NCBI GenBank assembly: GCA_934454145.1
Contig: CAKSFT010000009.1
Location: forward strand, 78,054 to 142,053
Source: an uncultured Clostridia bacterium
Lineage (GTDB): Bacteria > Bacillota > Clostridia > UBA1381
Length of the DNA: 64,000 nt
Reading direction: 5' to 3'
The notes under the pieces were generated by a model. It ran no database searches. It had not been told where the DNA came from and saw only the letters and a program-made list of their open reading frames with translations. How positions within the stretch are numbered: the first letter of the stretch is position 1; each line of letters opens with the position of its first letter. A program made the translations under genes and the position numbers. Of this stretch, positions 25,924 to 34,326 are shown one piece after another.

Positions 25924-26538
25924 ATGGATTTTGTAGCTATTGATTTTGAAACCGCCACATCATATCCCGGCAGCATATGCAGCATGGGCATATGCGTCGT
26001 GGAAAACAATATGGTTGTGAAAACAGAGGAATTCCTCATAAAACCCCAGCCGTTTGAATTTAACGAATACAACACGCGCATACACAACATCACACCCGAA
26101 ATGGTTTTTTGCAAACCCACCTTTGACAAATACTGGGATACTGTCAAGCCATATATAGAAAACAAGCTTGTGATTGCCCACAATGCATCATTTGATATAA
26201 CTGCGCTCAAAAAAGCACTCAGCTTTTTTTCCATAGAGTATCCCTGCTTTGAATATCTGTGCACCGTTATCCTTTCTCGGAAGGCATACCCCGACATGCC
26301 GGGGCATAAGCTGAACGAGCTGGCACAGGCATTTGACATAAAATTTTCTCACCACAACGCAGAGGATGATGCCTTTGCGTGTGCAATGGTGCTTCTGCAC
26401 ATAATGAATGATTTTGACATAGAAACAATTGATGATTTCAAAAAACGTTTTGATGTTGTCCCCGCAAAGGTTTTCCCCGGGTGTGACGACAAAAAAGACA
26501 AAAAAGCAAAAAAAGGAGCGTGTTCAAAATGCATATAG
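25924..26538 (+). CDS. DnaQ/PolC-type 3'-5' exonuclease
   Basis: 204 residues. DEDDh exonuclease motifs: VAIDFETATS (Exo I), VIAHNASFDITAL (Exo II) and HHNAEDDAFACAMV (Exo III). Stand-alone members act in DNA repair or proofreading in trans. The C-terminus is Lys-rich and ends CSKCI. It has an AAAAGGAG site and overlaps the next gene by 10 bases. Confidence 0.88.
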   Translation: MDFVAIDFETATSYPGSICSMGICVVENNMVVKTEEFLIKPQPFEFNEYNTRIHNITPEMVFCKPTFDKYWDTVKPYIENKLVIAHNASFDITALKKALSFFSIEYPCFEYLCTVILSRKAYPDMPGHKLNELAQAFDIKFSHHNAEDDAFACAMVLLHIMNDFDIETIDDFKKRFDVVPAKVFPGCDDKKDKKAKKGACSKCI

Positions 26539-27344
26539 CAGCATTTGTCGGCCCGAGCGGAACCGGGAAAAGCTATCGTGCAATCACTGTCGCGCGCCGC
26601 AATCATATCGACGCAATCATAGATGACGGTCTGCTGATTGCCGAAAACAGCGTAATCGCCGGTTTTTCCGCCAAGCGCGAACCGACGCGCCTTGCCTCTG
26701 TGCGCCGCGCGCTCTTTACAGACCCGGCACACCGCAAAGCAGTGACAGACGCCATAAAAAAATACAATTTTTCCTCAATCATGATACTTGCGACATCGGA
26801 CGCCATGGCAAAAAAAATTGCCTCACTGCTTTCACTGCCGCCTATTTCTCAGTTTATCCGCATAGAAGATATATCTTCCCCCGAAGAAATCGAGCTGGCA
26901 CGCAAGATGCGCACCGAGGAGGGACAGCATGTTATCCCCGTCCCCACTTTCCGCATAAAAAAATACTTTTCGGGATACTTTTTGCACCCTTTCAGGCTTT
27001 TGCAGAAAAACCTTGACGAAAGCAGCCCGTACAATGACGAAAAATCTATTGTCCGTCCAACATTCAGCTATATGGGGCAATACACCATATCTGACAACGT
27101 GATAATCAACATAGCAACGTACGAGGCGCTGAAAGCGCCCGGCATCAGGAAAATACTGCGCATAAACAGCCGCACCTCCCCCCACGGCGTACACATTGAC
27201 ATGACCGTCACCATCGCATACGGCTGTGACATTCACAAGGTCTGCCGCGCGGTACAGTGCCGTGTCGCGGACAGGTTGCAGACATACACATCAATCAACG
27301 TGCGGCGCGTAAACATACTTGTGAAAAACCTGGCACTGCGGTGA
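26529..27344 (+). CDS. P-loop ATPase fused to an Asp23/Gls24-like domain
   Basis: 271 residues. The N-terminus has a Walker A motif, FVGPSGTGKSYRA (near residue 7). The C-terminal 85 residues (from YTISDNVIINIATYEAL to VRRVNILVKNL) follow the pattern of the Asp23/Gls24 (alkaline shock/YloU) fold, including a V-T-I-A-Y-G-C-D-I strand. Combining the two on one chain is unusual; Asp23-like proteins act at the cell envelope. The start was chosen at the ATG 10 bases after AAGGAG; a GTG nine bases earlier sits on the ribosome site. It overlaps the exonuclease gene, so the two are coupled. Confidence 0.7.
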   Translation: MHIAAFVGPSGTGKSYRAITVARRNHIDAIIDDGLLIAENSVIAGFSAKREPTRLASVRRALFTDPAHRKAVTDAIKKYNFSSIMILATSDAMAKKIASLLSLPPISQFIRIEDISSPEEIELARKMRTEEGQHVIPVPTFRIKKYFSGYFLHPFRLLQKNLDESSPYNDEKSIVRPTFSYMGQYTISDNVIINIATYEALKAPGIRKILRINSRTSPHGVHIDMTVTIAYGCDIHKVCRAVQCRVADRLQTYTSINVRRVNILVKNLALR

Positions 27345-27357
27345 TTGAAAAAGATTT

Positions 27358-27395
27358 AAGTCAGACTATTAACGGTAATTTTAATAGTCTGACTT
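27358..27395 (+). terminator. Terminator after the P-loop/Asp23-like gene
   Basis: Perfect 14-base arms (AAGTCAGACTATTA) at 27358-27371 and 27382-27395 with a 10-base loop and a short T-rich tail. Converging genes lie on both sides. Confidence 0.8.
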
Positions 27396-27410
27396 GATTT
27401 TGTGACAAAG

Positions 27411-27824
27411 TCAGTAATATTTAGGATTGCTGTTGGGTGGGGTGTTTTTTGATTGTGCTAATTGATTTAATTCTTCTAATGAGTATTCTTTATCGGACAA
27501 ATCCGCTATGCCGGAGTTATTACCGACATCATATATTTTTATGTATATAACACCGTTTTTCTTGCCGGATAATTTTTTTAACAAACCGGTTGTAGTTAAA
27601 GCTGTATTATTATATCCGGTAACATCCGGAACCGGTGAACTTAATACTCCTTTACATTGTTCGCATTGAAATAAATATAAATTACCTTCTAATTTGAATT
27701 GCATTTTTTGATCAACAGCCCAATGCGGATTGTTGGAACCACAAAGCGGACAAACCTTTACATTTCTGTCAATAAAACCTTGCGGCACGCTGCCTGCAAA
27801 TCCTTCCATTCTTCTAAAAGCCAT
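27411..27824 (-). CDS. Hypothetical zinc-ribbon protein
   Basis: 137 residues. Two CxxC pairs, VKVCPLCGSNNPHW (near residue 24) and FQCEQCKG (near 53), form a likely zinc ribbon; the C-terminal half is Asn/Ser-rich and ends SLEELNQLAQSK. The family occurs in Clostridia without known function. Base composition is more AT-rich than the neighbours. The gene is 22 bases downstream of an interrupted membrane-protein gene and probably shares its transcript. Confidence 0.65.
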   Translation of the reverse strand: MAFRRMEGFAGSVPQGFIDRNVKVCPLCGSNNPHWAVDQKMQFKLEGNLYLFQCEQCKGVLSSPVPDVTGYNNTALTTTGLLKKLSGKKNGVIYIKIYDVGNNSGIADLSDKEYSLEELNQLAQSKNTPPNSNPKYY

Positions 27825-27845
27825 AGAAACTCGCTCCTTTTTAAA

Positions 27846-28205
27846 TTATAATCCGACCGACATTGAAATTAACCAATATAAGAATGCACCGCCTATGATT
27901 GTCAAAATGGTAATTAATAAATAATTAATTCCAAATTGCTTTGCATTGTTTATTGCTGCCTTTTTGCCAACTGATGATGTTGTTACGGTAGGAAAGTTAT
28001 TTTTAATAACTACATTTGCAGTAAAGTCATTTCTAATCATTGCCCCATAACTATTTTGGGAGTCAACAAATCCCTGAATTTGATAACCGTTTTCATCATT
28101 GCCTGTAATGGAAATTAAATCAACAGGAAACTGTGCAGATGCAGGACTTTTAAGCTGTTAACAGATTATAGGCTTTACTACTCTCATAATTTCCTCATTG
28201 GTCAT
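27846..28205 (-). pseudogene. Membrane protein gene interrupted by an in-frame TAA
   Basis: From ATG 28205 (AAAGGAATG site) the frame reads MTNEEIMRVVKPIIC, then a TAA at codon 16 (28158-28160), then continues in the same frame for 103 codons as QLKSPASAQFP... and ends with one transmembrane helix (INYLLITILTIIGGAFLYWL). The part after the stop carries a pattern seen in small Clostridia membrane proteins: LKSPASAQFP, then YQIQGFVDSQNSYGAMIRNDF. The same frame and continuous family-like sequence on both sides argue for one gene with a nonsense change (CAA to TAA would restore Gln). The second half could still be made from the internal ATG at 28040, which has no good ribosome site. Confidence 0.7.
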
Positions 28206-28283
28206 GATAAACCATTCCTTTCGTGAAAATTTAGTTTTTTTATAAATTTTATACTCCTTTCTAAATTCTCAAGCAAATAAAAA

Positions 28284-28313
28284 ATGCGTGGTATAAAAAC
28301 CTATACCACGCAT
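28284..28313 (-). terminator. Terminator-like hairpin inside a leader (possible attenuator)
   Basis: Perfect 11-base arms (ATGCGTGGTAT) with an 8-base loop; on the minus strand a run of six T follows. It lies between the promoter and start codon of the interrupted gene, so transcription would have to read through it. Confidence 0.6.
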
Positions 28314-28420
28314 AAAAACACGAATCTGTTTGATATCGCACTAATTAAACGCATCAAAATAAAGATATTCCTCAAAAATATCATAAGCATAATATTAAAA
28401 TATTAGTATGTGGTAATTGT

Positions 28421-28449
28421 ATTATACCACCATTTTATGTAAAAATCAA
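28421..28449 (-). promoter_or_regulatory. Sigma-A promoter upstream of the interrupted membrane gene
   Basis: Minus strand TTGATT (28444-28449), 17-base spacer, TATAAT (28421-28426). Confidence 0.65.
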
Positions 28450-28465
28450 TACAAATACACAAAAA

Positions 28466-28494
28466 GCAGGCACATCACATTTTGATGTACCTGC
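28466..28494 (-). terminator. Terminator of the RR-HK-GerMN operon
   Basis: Twelve-base arms (28466-28477, 28483-28494; one G-T mismatch) followed on the minus strand by a T-run, 15 bases after the GerMN stop codon. Confidence 0.8.
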
Positions 28495-28508
28495 AAAATC
28501 TGTCAGTT

Positions 28509-29438
28509 TCACTGCTTTATTATTTTTTTGTTTTCCTCAAAAACCTGGCTGAAATCAAATGTCCCCACCATCTCCGCCGTTTTGCCCTCAAAGAGAAAAC
28601 GCACAGAATTGACTTCATTCAGAGAAGTCAGACTGTTGACCACAGAATACACCGCCAGCGCACTTTTGTCGCTTGTCGGGTCGGACAGATTCTTTTCAAT
28701 AAAGTTCTTGAATGTGACATGGCATGTGCCATTGTTAGTTTCCGCCGAGATAAGCTCCGTGTCCGAAGTGAGCACCGAGGACAATTCTTTGTTCACCGGC
28801 CCTTTTATAAGTTCGCTTACAATATAGTTTTCAATCGGCCTTGTGTCGGTAATCTTGATTGTGCGCACTTCCTTTACAAGGCTTTTGCCGTCTTTGTCGG
28901 CAAAATAAAGCACGATATTTTTGGAATCGGTGGTATAGGTGTCAGACTCCAAATTTATGTCACTGTTGGACATAAATCCAATCAGACTGCCGTCCGCCGC
29001 CATGACCTGCTGCCCCTCCACAGTCACCATGACGCCGCCAATCTTGTCAAGCTGGCACAAAGTTCTCACCAGGGCATAAACCGACAGCATGTTTTTTGCG
29101 CTGTCGCCGCTCAAAAATTCTTTTGAAAAATCAACCGTCAGGTTTGACTCATTATAATATGTGCCCAAAACCTTTGTGTTCTTCCCGGCAATGGCGCGGA
29201 GTTTTTTGCTCTGGGGGCCTTTCAGGAGATTTTCCAAAACAAGCCCCGGCAGTTCATCAGCATTGTCATATGCAATCTTCCGTTCCTCCTGCTCGATTGA
29301 TGACGCCGCCTCGTTCAGAAAATACAGATTTATATTTTTTTCGGAATTTTTGCTGTTCCTTCCGCTCCAAATGCTGACAAATGCCACTGTCAGGATTATC
29401 GCCACTGCCAAAACAGCAAGTATCACTTTTTTATTCAT
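28509..29438 (-). CDS. GerMN domain lipoprotein-like/membrane-anchored protein
   Basis: 309 residues. One N-terminal membrane anchor (VILAVLAVAIILTVAFVSIW) without a lipobox, then two GerMN repeats: INLYFLNEA...LLKGPQSKKL and IVLYFADKDGK...LIKGPVNKEL, each with a later VDFS/VTFK strand. GerMN domains occur in GerM-type sporulation proteins and other envelope proteins. The start is MNKKVILA; the longer frame is not supported. It is the third gene after a response regulator and sensor kinase, a layout like the LpqB/GerMN-linked two-component loci, so it probably works at the envelope with the kinase. Confidence 0.8.
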   Translation of the reverse strand: MNKKVILAVLAVAIILTVAFVSIWSGRNSKNSEKNINLYFLNEAASSIEQEERKIAYDNADELPGLVLENLLKGPQSKKLRAIAGKNTKVLGTYYNESNLTVDFSKEFLSGDSAKNMLSVYALVRTLCQLDKIGGVMVTVEGQQVMAADGSLIGFMSNSDINLESDTYTTDSKNIVLYFADKDGKSLVKEVRTIKITDTRPIENYIVSELIKGPVNKELSSVLTSDTELISAETNNGTCHVTFKNFIEKNLSDPTSDKSALAVYSVVNSLTSLNEVNSVRFLFEGKTAEMVGTFDFSQVFEENKKIIKQ

Positions 29439-29527
29439 AATATTCCACAGCCTTTCTGCCCGTATCCGTCCCCTGTGAGTGACAGACACCACACGGCGCA
29501 CAATCACCGCAAAAAAGGGCGTCCGTC

Positions 29528-30925
29528 TTACTTGTTTTCCTCGGTCTGCATAGGGAGGTATATGGAGAATATGCTCCCCATCTCGCCCTCGCTTGTCACC
29601 CTTATTGTTCCGCCGTGCATAAGCACAGCCTCTTTGGCAATGGCAAGCCCAAGCCCCGTGCCGCCCGTGTCCCTCGCGCGGGAATCGTCCAGTCTGTAAA
29701 AACGCTCAAAAATATGTTCTTTTTCCGCCTCCGGTATACCCGGCCCGTTGTCCTCCACGCGTACAACAGCAAAATTTTCTTCCTTTTCCAGGCTCACCTT
29801 GACAAATCCGCTCTGCGGAGAATATTTGATTGCATTGTCAATAATATTATATATTGCCTCCCAAATCTTGTCATAGTCAAGCATGACCTCTTCCTCAATC
29901 TCGGGGGTAAAGTCAGAATAAACAACAATATCCTTCTCATTCGCCTTTGGCGTCAGATTTCTTATGATGGCATGAATCATCGCCGCCATGTCAACACCTA
30001 CCAGCTTTGGCGTGTTTTTGGAGTCAAGCTTTGTCAGCGCCAAAAGCCGCTCCACAATCCTTGTCAGCCGGTCAACCTCGTTGCTCAAATCCTCCAAAAA
30101 CTCCTTCAGCATTTCCTTGTCGGGGTTGGGAGTGGAAACAATGCTGTCGCATATCAGCTTTATCGTCGCAAGCGGCGTCTTAAGCTCGTGCGAAACATCT
30201 GACACGAATTTGCGCCGTTTTTCTTCCAGGTTTGCCAGCTCACTCGTCATATAGTTCAGGGTCTGCGCCATCTCCGCAAATTCGTTGTGCCCCTTGACCT
30301 TCAGCTTTTTCTCAAAATTCCCTTTTGAAATTTCCTTTGCAACGCTTATAAAATCATCAATCGGCGAAGTGACGATAAATGACATGCCCAGACTCAGTAT
30401 GCCCACAAGAATACTTATCAAAACAGACACTGTCAAAAGGTTCACCGTCACATAAGAAACGGTCTTGTCAAGGCTGTCTATTGTTTCAATCAGATAAATC
30501 ACGCCTGATGTGGAATTTCCGTTTTTTGCCGGCACGGCAACACTCAGCATGTTGTTCCCCAGTTCGTTCTTTGCGATGTGGTATGCCTGCTCGCCGTTTG
30601 ACGCCGTGTTCACGATGTCCCTGATAAACACCTTTCCCAAAAGTTCGGAATTGCTGTCAAATATCACGTGATATGCGTTGTTGACGGCAATTGCACGTAT
30701 GTTTGTCCCCATCAGGATTTTCATGACGTCACGCTCTGCCTGTTCCGGCACGGTGCCCCCGAAGTAAGGTGACATCGTATCTGCAATGATGTTTGCCTTT
30801 GCAAACATGTTCACCTCTTCGTTTTCATAAAGGCGTTCCTCCAGGACACCCAGTATATATATACTCATGAGCCCCAGTGTGACCAAGATAACAACAAAAT
30901 ATGTAGCCATCATGCTCCATCTCAT
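29528..30925 (-). CDS. Membrane sensor histidine kinase (WalK/PhoR-like)
   Basis: About 465 residues: TM1 (TYFVVILVTLGLMSIYIL), an extracellular sensor part of about 140 residues, TM2 (LLTVSVLISILVGILSLGM), HAMP, HisKA with FVSDVSHELKTPLATIK (phospho-His), and HATPase_c with NIIDNAIKYSPQ, VEDNGPGIP and TGLGLAIAK. The ATG at 30925 is the first ordinary start outside the response-regulator gene. The true start may be 15-30 bases earlier at an ATT codon behind a GGGGAG site, since the encoded IKRIKSFFSSMRW looks like family N-termini. It follows the response regulator directly. Confidence 0.9.
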   Translation of the reverse strand: MRWSMMATYFVVILVTLGLMSIYILGVLEERLYENEEVNMFAKANIIADTMSPYFGGTVPEQAERDVMKILMGTNIRAIAVNNAYHVIFDSNSELLGKVFIRDIVNTASNGEQAYHIAKNELGNNMLSVAVPAKNGNSTSGVIYLIETIDSLDKTVSYVTVNLLTVSVLISILVGILSLGMSFIVTSPIDDFISVAKEISKGNFEKKLKVKGHNEFAEMAQTLNYMTSELANLEEKRRKFVSDVSHELKTPLATIKLICDSIVSTPNPDKEMLKEFLEDLSNEVDRLTRIVERLLALTKLDSKNTPKLVGVDMAAMIHAIIRNLTPKANEKDIVVYSDFTPEIEEEVMLDYDKIWEAIYNIIDNAIKYSPQSGFVKVSLEKEENFAVVRVEDNGPGIPEAEKEHIFERFYRLDDSRARDTGGTGLGLAIAKEAVLMHGGTIRVTSEGEMGSIFSIYLPMQTEENK

Positions 30926-30941
30926 AGAAGAGAAAAAGCTT

Positions 30942-31628
30942 TTAATCCTTTTTATAATAATAACCCACTCCCCATTTTGTCTTGATATAATCCGGTTCTG
31001 CCGGGTTGTCCTCAATCTTCTCGCGCAGTCTTCTTATATGCACGTCAACAGTTCTCACATCGCCCGGATAGTCAAACCCCCACGCGATATCCAACAGGTT
31101 TTCTCTTGTATAAACCTTACCGGGGTTTTTCACAAACAGCTCCAGCAAGTCAAATTCCTTGCCGGTGAGCTCTATAACCCTGTTTTTGATGGTGATTCTC
31201 CGAAAGTTGTAATCAAGCGTGATATTGCCCGAGATGAGGATATCTTTATTTCTCTGCTGCTGTCCCGCCGGCTTCACTCTCCTCAGGATAGCCTTTATGC
31301 GCGAGGTTACCTCTCTTATGTTGAACGGTTTTGTTATGTAGTCGTCCGCACCGTATTCCAAGCCTAGGATTTTGTCTATGTCCTCACTCTTTGCCGTAAG
31401 CATTATTATCGGCACATTTGAAAATGCGCGTATCGTGCGGCACACCGTAAGCCCGTCCATCTTGGGGAGCATCAGATCCAAAAGAATCAAGTCTACACTC
31501 TCATCATGCGCAAGCCGCACTCCTTCTTCCCCGTCAAACGCTGTCGCAACCTCATATCCGTCCTGCTCCAGGTTATACTTAATCCCCTTCACCAAAAGCT
31601 TTTCGTCATCAACAACCAGTATCTTCAC
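30942..31628 (-). CDS. OmpR-family response regulator (WalR/PhoP-like)
   Basis: 228 residues. Receiver domain with VVDDEK acidic pocket, phospho-Asp in LILLDLMLPKMDG (near residue 52), MLTAKSED and the Lys in YITKPFN; winged helix with LTGKEFDLLELFVKNPGKVYTRENLL and VDVHIRRLREKIE. Partner of the kinase gene downstream. The domain set and order match essential cell-wall regulators such as WalR, but the usual yycH/yycI genes are missing. Confidence 0.93.
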   Translation of the reverse strand: MKILVVDDEKLLVKGIKYNLEQDGYEVATAFDGEEGVRLAHDESVDLILLDLMLPKMDGLTVCRTIRAFSNVPIIMLTAKSEDIDKILGLEYGADDYITKPFNIREVTSRIKAILRRVKPAGQQQRNKDILISGNITLDYNFRRITIKNRVIELTGKEFDLLELFVKNPGKVYTRENLLDIAWGFDYPGDVRTVDVHIRRLREKIEDNPAEPDYIKTKWGVGYYYKKD

Positions 31629-31652
31629 TCAAGTCCTGCTCCTTTCCCAACA

Positions 31653-32018
31653 CTACTGCACCACAATATGCTCTTTTATTTTCTGAAATTTCTTTGTGCC
31701 AATCCCCGGGATTTTCATAATGTCTTCAATTTTCTCAAAGTTCCCGTTCTTCTCGCGGTAATCTATAATTTTCTTTGACATTTTGGCACCGATTCCCTCA
31801 AGACTCATAAGCTCTGCCGCCGACGCCGTGTTTATGTTTATCAGCCCCGGTTCGACAGAAGGCGGTATTTCCGCTTTGACCAGCGTTAACTCTTCCGAAT
31901 CTTCTGCGATAAAATCTTCATACTCACATTTATCGTCAGAATATTCGGAGAAAATTGCCCCAACAGTCAGCGAGGCAGCAAAAATCAATACATATGGTAT
32001 AATTTTGTTTTTAATCAT
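31653..32018 (-). CDS. ComEA-like helix-hairpin-helix protein
   Basis: 121 residues: N-terminal membrane anchor (IIPYVLIFAASLTVGAIF), acidic linker, and a C-terminal double HhH domain starting ININTASAAELMSLEGIG, the ComEA signature. ComEA binds incoming DNA at the cell surface during transformation. The SLBB domain of full ComEA is lacking, so this is a short version, and no comEB/comEC lies beside it. AAGGGA site and ATG. It lies 25 bases upstream of the response regulator, possibly in the same transcript. Confidence 0.8.
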   Translation of the reverse strand: MIKNKIIPYVLIFAASLTVGAIFSEYSDDKCEYEDFIAEDSEELTLVKAEIPPSVEPGLININTASAAELMSLEGIGAKMSKKIIDYREKNGNFEKIEDIMKIPGIGTKKFQKIKEHIVVQ

Positions 32019-32160
32019 GTGCTATCAGTCCCTTAAACCAAATATTAATCCTTCCCCGAATATGAAATTGTTTTCTTCCGGGAAAACCTCCCGAATTTAT
32101 ACCATACTCTATATTATAACACACTCACATATATTTTTTCCATAGTTTTTTTAATTTTTG

Positions 32161-32189
32161 TTGCATTTTTTCAATTTTTTTTGTATAAT
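32161..32189 (+). promoter_or_regulatory. Sigma-A promoter of the dacF-like gene
   Basis: TTGCAT (32161-32166), 17-base spacer, TATAAT (32184-32189), 33 bases before the ATG. Confidence 0.7.
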
Positions 32190-32221
32190 GGATATGATAT
32201 ATATTTTTTTGGAGGCAAATT

Positions 32222-33670
32222 ATGAGCAAAAAATCAATTTTTCCGCTGTTGCTTGCATTTATGTTTGCTGTATCCACACCGACAGGCACATATGCAGAGA
32301 AAGAATCCGCTGCAGGTTCTTCTGTTTCTCAGGCATCACAAACGCAATCTGTCAAAGATGACAGCAAAAATAAAAAAGACAGCACCAACACCGATAATAC
32401 ATCAGGTGGGTCCTCTGTAGCTGTTCCGGAAGAAAACTTCCCGTCACTTCACACAGATTATTACCTTCTTGCCGACCTTGACAGCGGCAAAATACTCCAT
32501 TCCAAAAACGGCAGCGAAAAAGTTTTCCCCGCAAGCACAACAAAGATACTCACCGCCATCATCATTCTGGAACGTTGCAATCTTACCGACACAGCTGTCG
32601 CCACAGAAGAGGCAATCGCCCCCATAACAATGAAACACTCCAACATGGGCATCCGAGTGGGTGAAGAATTCACGGTGGAACAGCTTTTGTACGGCATGCT
32701 TGTTGCCTCCGCAAACGATGCGGCAAATGTGCTTGCCGTTAAAACAGCAGGAAGCCTTGATGAATTTGCAAAGCTGATGAATTCGAAGGCACACGAGCTT
32801 GGCGCCGAAAATTCAAATTTTGTAAACCCCCACGGGTTCCACGACGACAACCACTATACAACCGTAGATGACCTTGCAAAAATCACATGCTATGCCATGA
32901 AAAACGAAAAATTTGCAGAAATCGTGTCGACAGCAAAATATCAGATACCGCCCACCGACAAGTATAACGAAACACGCTATTTGTCAAACACAAATATGCT
33001 TATTTCTTCAAACAAGGGCTCTATGCATCTCTACAAAGGCGCAATAGGCGTAAAGACCGGCAGCACAGACGAGGCCGGCAACTGCCTTGTCGCCGCGGCG
33101 GAATCAAAGGGCACGCGCCTTTTGAGCATTGTCATGAAGTGCAAAAACGAAGGTGTCGGCGAACATGCATACTCCTTTGTCGACACAAGGGCATTGTTTG
33201 ACTACGGCTTTGACAACTATGAACACAAGACGATTGCCGACACCGCGGAGGTCATCGACAGCTCAAAGGTACGCGAAGCAAAAAGCGGGAAAAGAGTTTC
33301 CCTTTCCCCGTCTGAAGAAATCCGCGTACTTCTGCCCAAAGACACCGACATATCAACCATAAAAGCAGAAGTCCAAACAGATGAACATATAAAAGCCCCA
33401 ATCAAAAAGGGGGACATACTCGGGACAGTCACATATACCCTAAACGGCGAAACCATAGGCGAAACAAAGCTTGTCGCCGGCAATGATGTAGAGCGCGACC
33501 TGCTCTTGCACATCATTTTCACCATATGGAACATCATTTCCGACCCGATTGTGATATGTGCGGTTATAATTCTTGCAGTGTTGATACTGTACGCAAAAAA
33601 TGTACAAAAGAGAAAACAGCGCGAAAGACGGCGGCGTCTGAGGCATCTTGAAGAAGATGACGACGACTAA
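32222..33670 (+). CDS. dacF: D-alanyl-D-alanine carboxypeptidase (PBP5/DacF type)
   Basis: 482 residues. Signal peptide at the N-terminus, a Ser/Thr/Asn-rich linker (about residues 30-70), and the serine peptidase S11 motifs: SxxK in PASTTKILTA (near 105), SxN in SANDAAN (near 162) and KTG in GVKTGST (near 278). A PBP5-type C-terminal beta domain and a C-terminal membrane helix (IICAVIILAVLILYA) follow, ending in a basic/acidic cytoplasmic tail. It trims the terminal D-Ala of peptidoglycan stem peptides. DacF is a sporulation form in Bacillus; that specialisation here is not shown. Confidence 0.9.
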   Translation: MSKKSIFPLLLAFMFAVSTPTGTYAEKESAAGSSVSQASQTQSVKDDSKNKKDSTNTDNTSGGSSVAVPEENFPSLHTDYYLLADLDSGKILHSKNGSEKVFPASTTKILTAIIILERCNLTDTAVATEEAIAPITMKHSNMGIRVGEEFTVEQLLYGMLVASANDAANVLAVKTAGSLDEFAKLMNSKAHELGAENSNFVNPHGFHDDNHYTTVDDLAKITCYAMKNEKFAEIVSTAKYQIPPTDKYNETRYLSNTNMLISSNKGSMHLYKGAIGVKTGSTDEAGNCLVAAAESKGTRLLSIVMKCKNEGVGEHAYSFVDTRALFDYGFDNYEHKTIADTAEVIDSSKVREAKSGKRVSLSPSEEIRVLLPKDTDISTIKAEVQTDEHIKAPIKKGDILGTVTYTLNGETIGETKLVAGNDVERDLLLHIIFTIWNIISDPIVICAVIILAVLILYAKNVQKRKQRERRRRLRHLEEDDDD

Positions 33671-33679
33671 ATCTCAGCC

Positions 33680-33724
33680 AAACTCTCAGCAAACCAGCTT
33701 TGATTTGCCGGGAGTTTCTTTTTT
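33680..33724 (+). terminator. Terminator after dacF, overlapping the 3' end of the DtxR-type gene
   Basis: Arms AAACTCTCAGCAAA (33680) and TTTGCCGGGAGTTT (33704-33717) pair with two non-Watson-Crick positions, followed by a T-run. Confidence 0.6.
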
Positions 33725-34099
33725 GCTTTTTTCTGCACACTCTTTTATGCGTTCATAGGTCGTGTTTCCCACGGCATGGCAGATTGCCTTTGCTTCTTTT
33801 TCCAACACTCTCCCCTCCAGCCCCAGTGTTCTGCTCAAAAACATTGCTATCACATCATATTTTTCGCAAAGATGCCTGACCTGTTTTGTGCCTTTTTGCG
33901 TTATATACACATCTCCGTATGGCTTATGCTCTACATATCCGCAAAGCGAAAGCGTATTCACCGCGCGGTTCACACTGGGTTTTGATATGCCCATACGCCG
34001 CGAAATATCTGTTATTCTCACAGGTTTTCCCTCCTGCGACAAAATGTGTATAATCTCCAGATATTCTGCCAAAGCCGCAGTTATTTCATATTCCGTCAT
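33686..34099 (-). CDS. DtxR/MntR-type metal-dependent transcriptional regulator
   Basis: 137 residues. N-terminal winged helix (YLEIIHILSQEGKPVRITDISRRM, then SKPSVNRAVNTL) and a C-terminal dimerisation/metal domain (ITQKGTKQVRHLCEKYDVIAMFL). The C-terminal metal ligands are only partly kept (EKEAKAICHAVG with a His), so the metal is uncertain. No transporter lies beside it. AAAGAGGT site. Confidence 0.82.
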   Translation of the reverse strand: MTEYEITAALAEYLEIIHILSQEGKPVRITDISRRMGISKPSVNRAVNTLSLCGYVEHKPYGDVYITQKGTKQVRHLCEKYDVIAMFLSRTLGLEGRVLEKEAKAICHAVGNTTYERIKECAEKSKKETPGKSKLVC

Positions 34100-34202
34100 T
34101 TTTGGTCACCTCTTTCGGGATTTCTATATCAGGTAATTATAAATACACTTACCCTCCGCATCTTTGATATCGGGGCGCCGATTCCCGATTTATAAACCAA
34201 AA

Positions 34203-34229
34203 GAGGCTTGGACACAGTGTCCAAGCCTC
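34203..34229 (-). terminator. Terminator of tRNA-Gly
   Basis: Nearly perfect palindrome (GAGGCTTGGACAC and its complement) with a short T-run on the minus strand, 22 bases beyond the tRNA 3' end. Confidence 0.75.
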
Positions 34230-34251
34230 CTTTGGCTAAAAATAATTAAAT

Positions 34252-34326
34252 TGGAGCGGAAGACGAGATTCGAACTCGCGACGTTCACCTTGGCAAGGTG
34301 ACGCTCTACCACTGAGCCACTCCCGC
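34252..34326 (-). tRNA. tRNA-Gly (anticodon GCC)
   Basis: 75 bases with CCA encoded. Acceptor GCGGGAG pairs with CTTCCGC (one G-T), D-arm GCTCAGTGGTAGAGC, anticodon stem CACCT/AGGTG with loop TTGCCAA, T-arm CGAGTTCGAATCTCG. The anticodon complement is at 34292-34294. Confidence 0.97.

Larger units (their letters stand above)
28206..28508 (-). other. Intergenic leader region with terminator-like hairpin
   Basis: About 300 bases without a gene. It holds, in minus-strand order, the terminator of the GerMN gene (28466-28494), a promoter (28421-28449), a roughly 100-base AT-rich leader, a strong hairpin with a T-run (28284-28313), and about 80 bases leading to the interrupted gene. Short open frames inside have no ribosome sites. 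Confidence 0.5.

Noticed and set aside
28158..28160. Recoded stop codon (selenocysteine or pyrrolysine) in the interrupted membrane gene
   Set aside because: The stop is TAA; known recoding uses TGA or TAG, and no SECIS-like stem lies after it.
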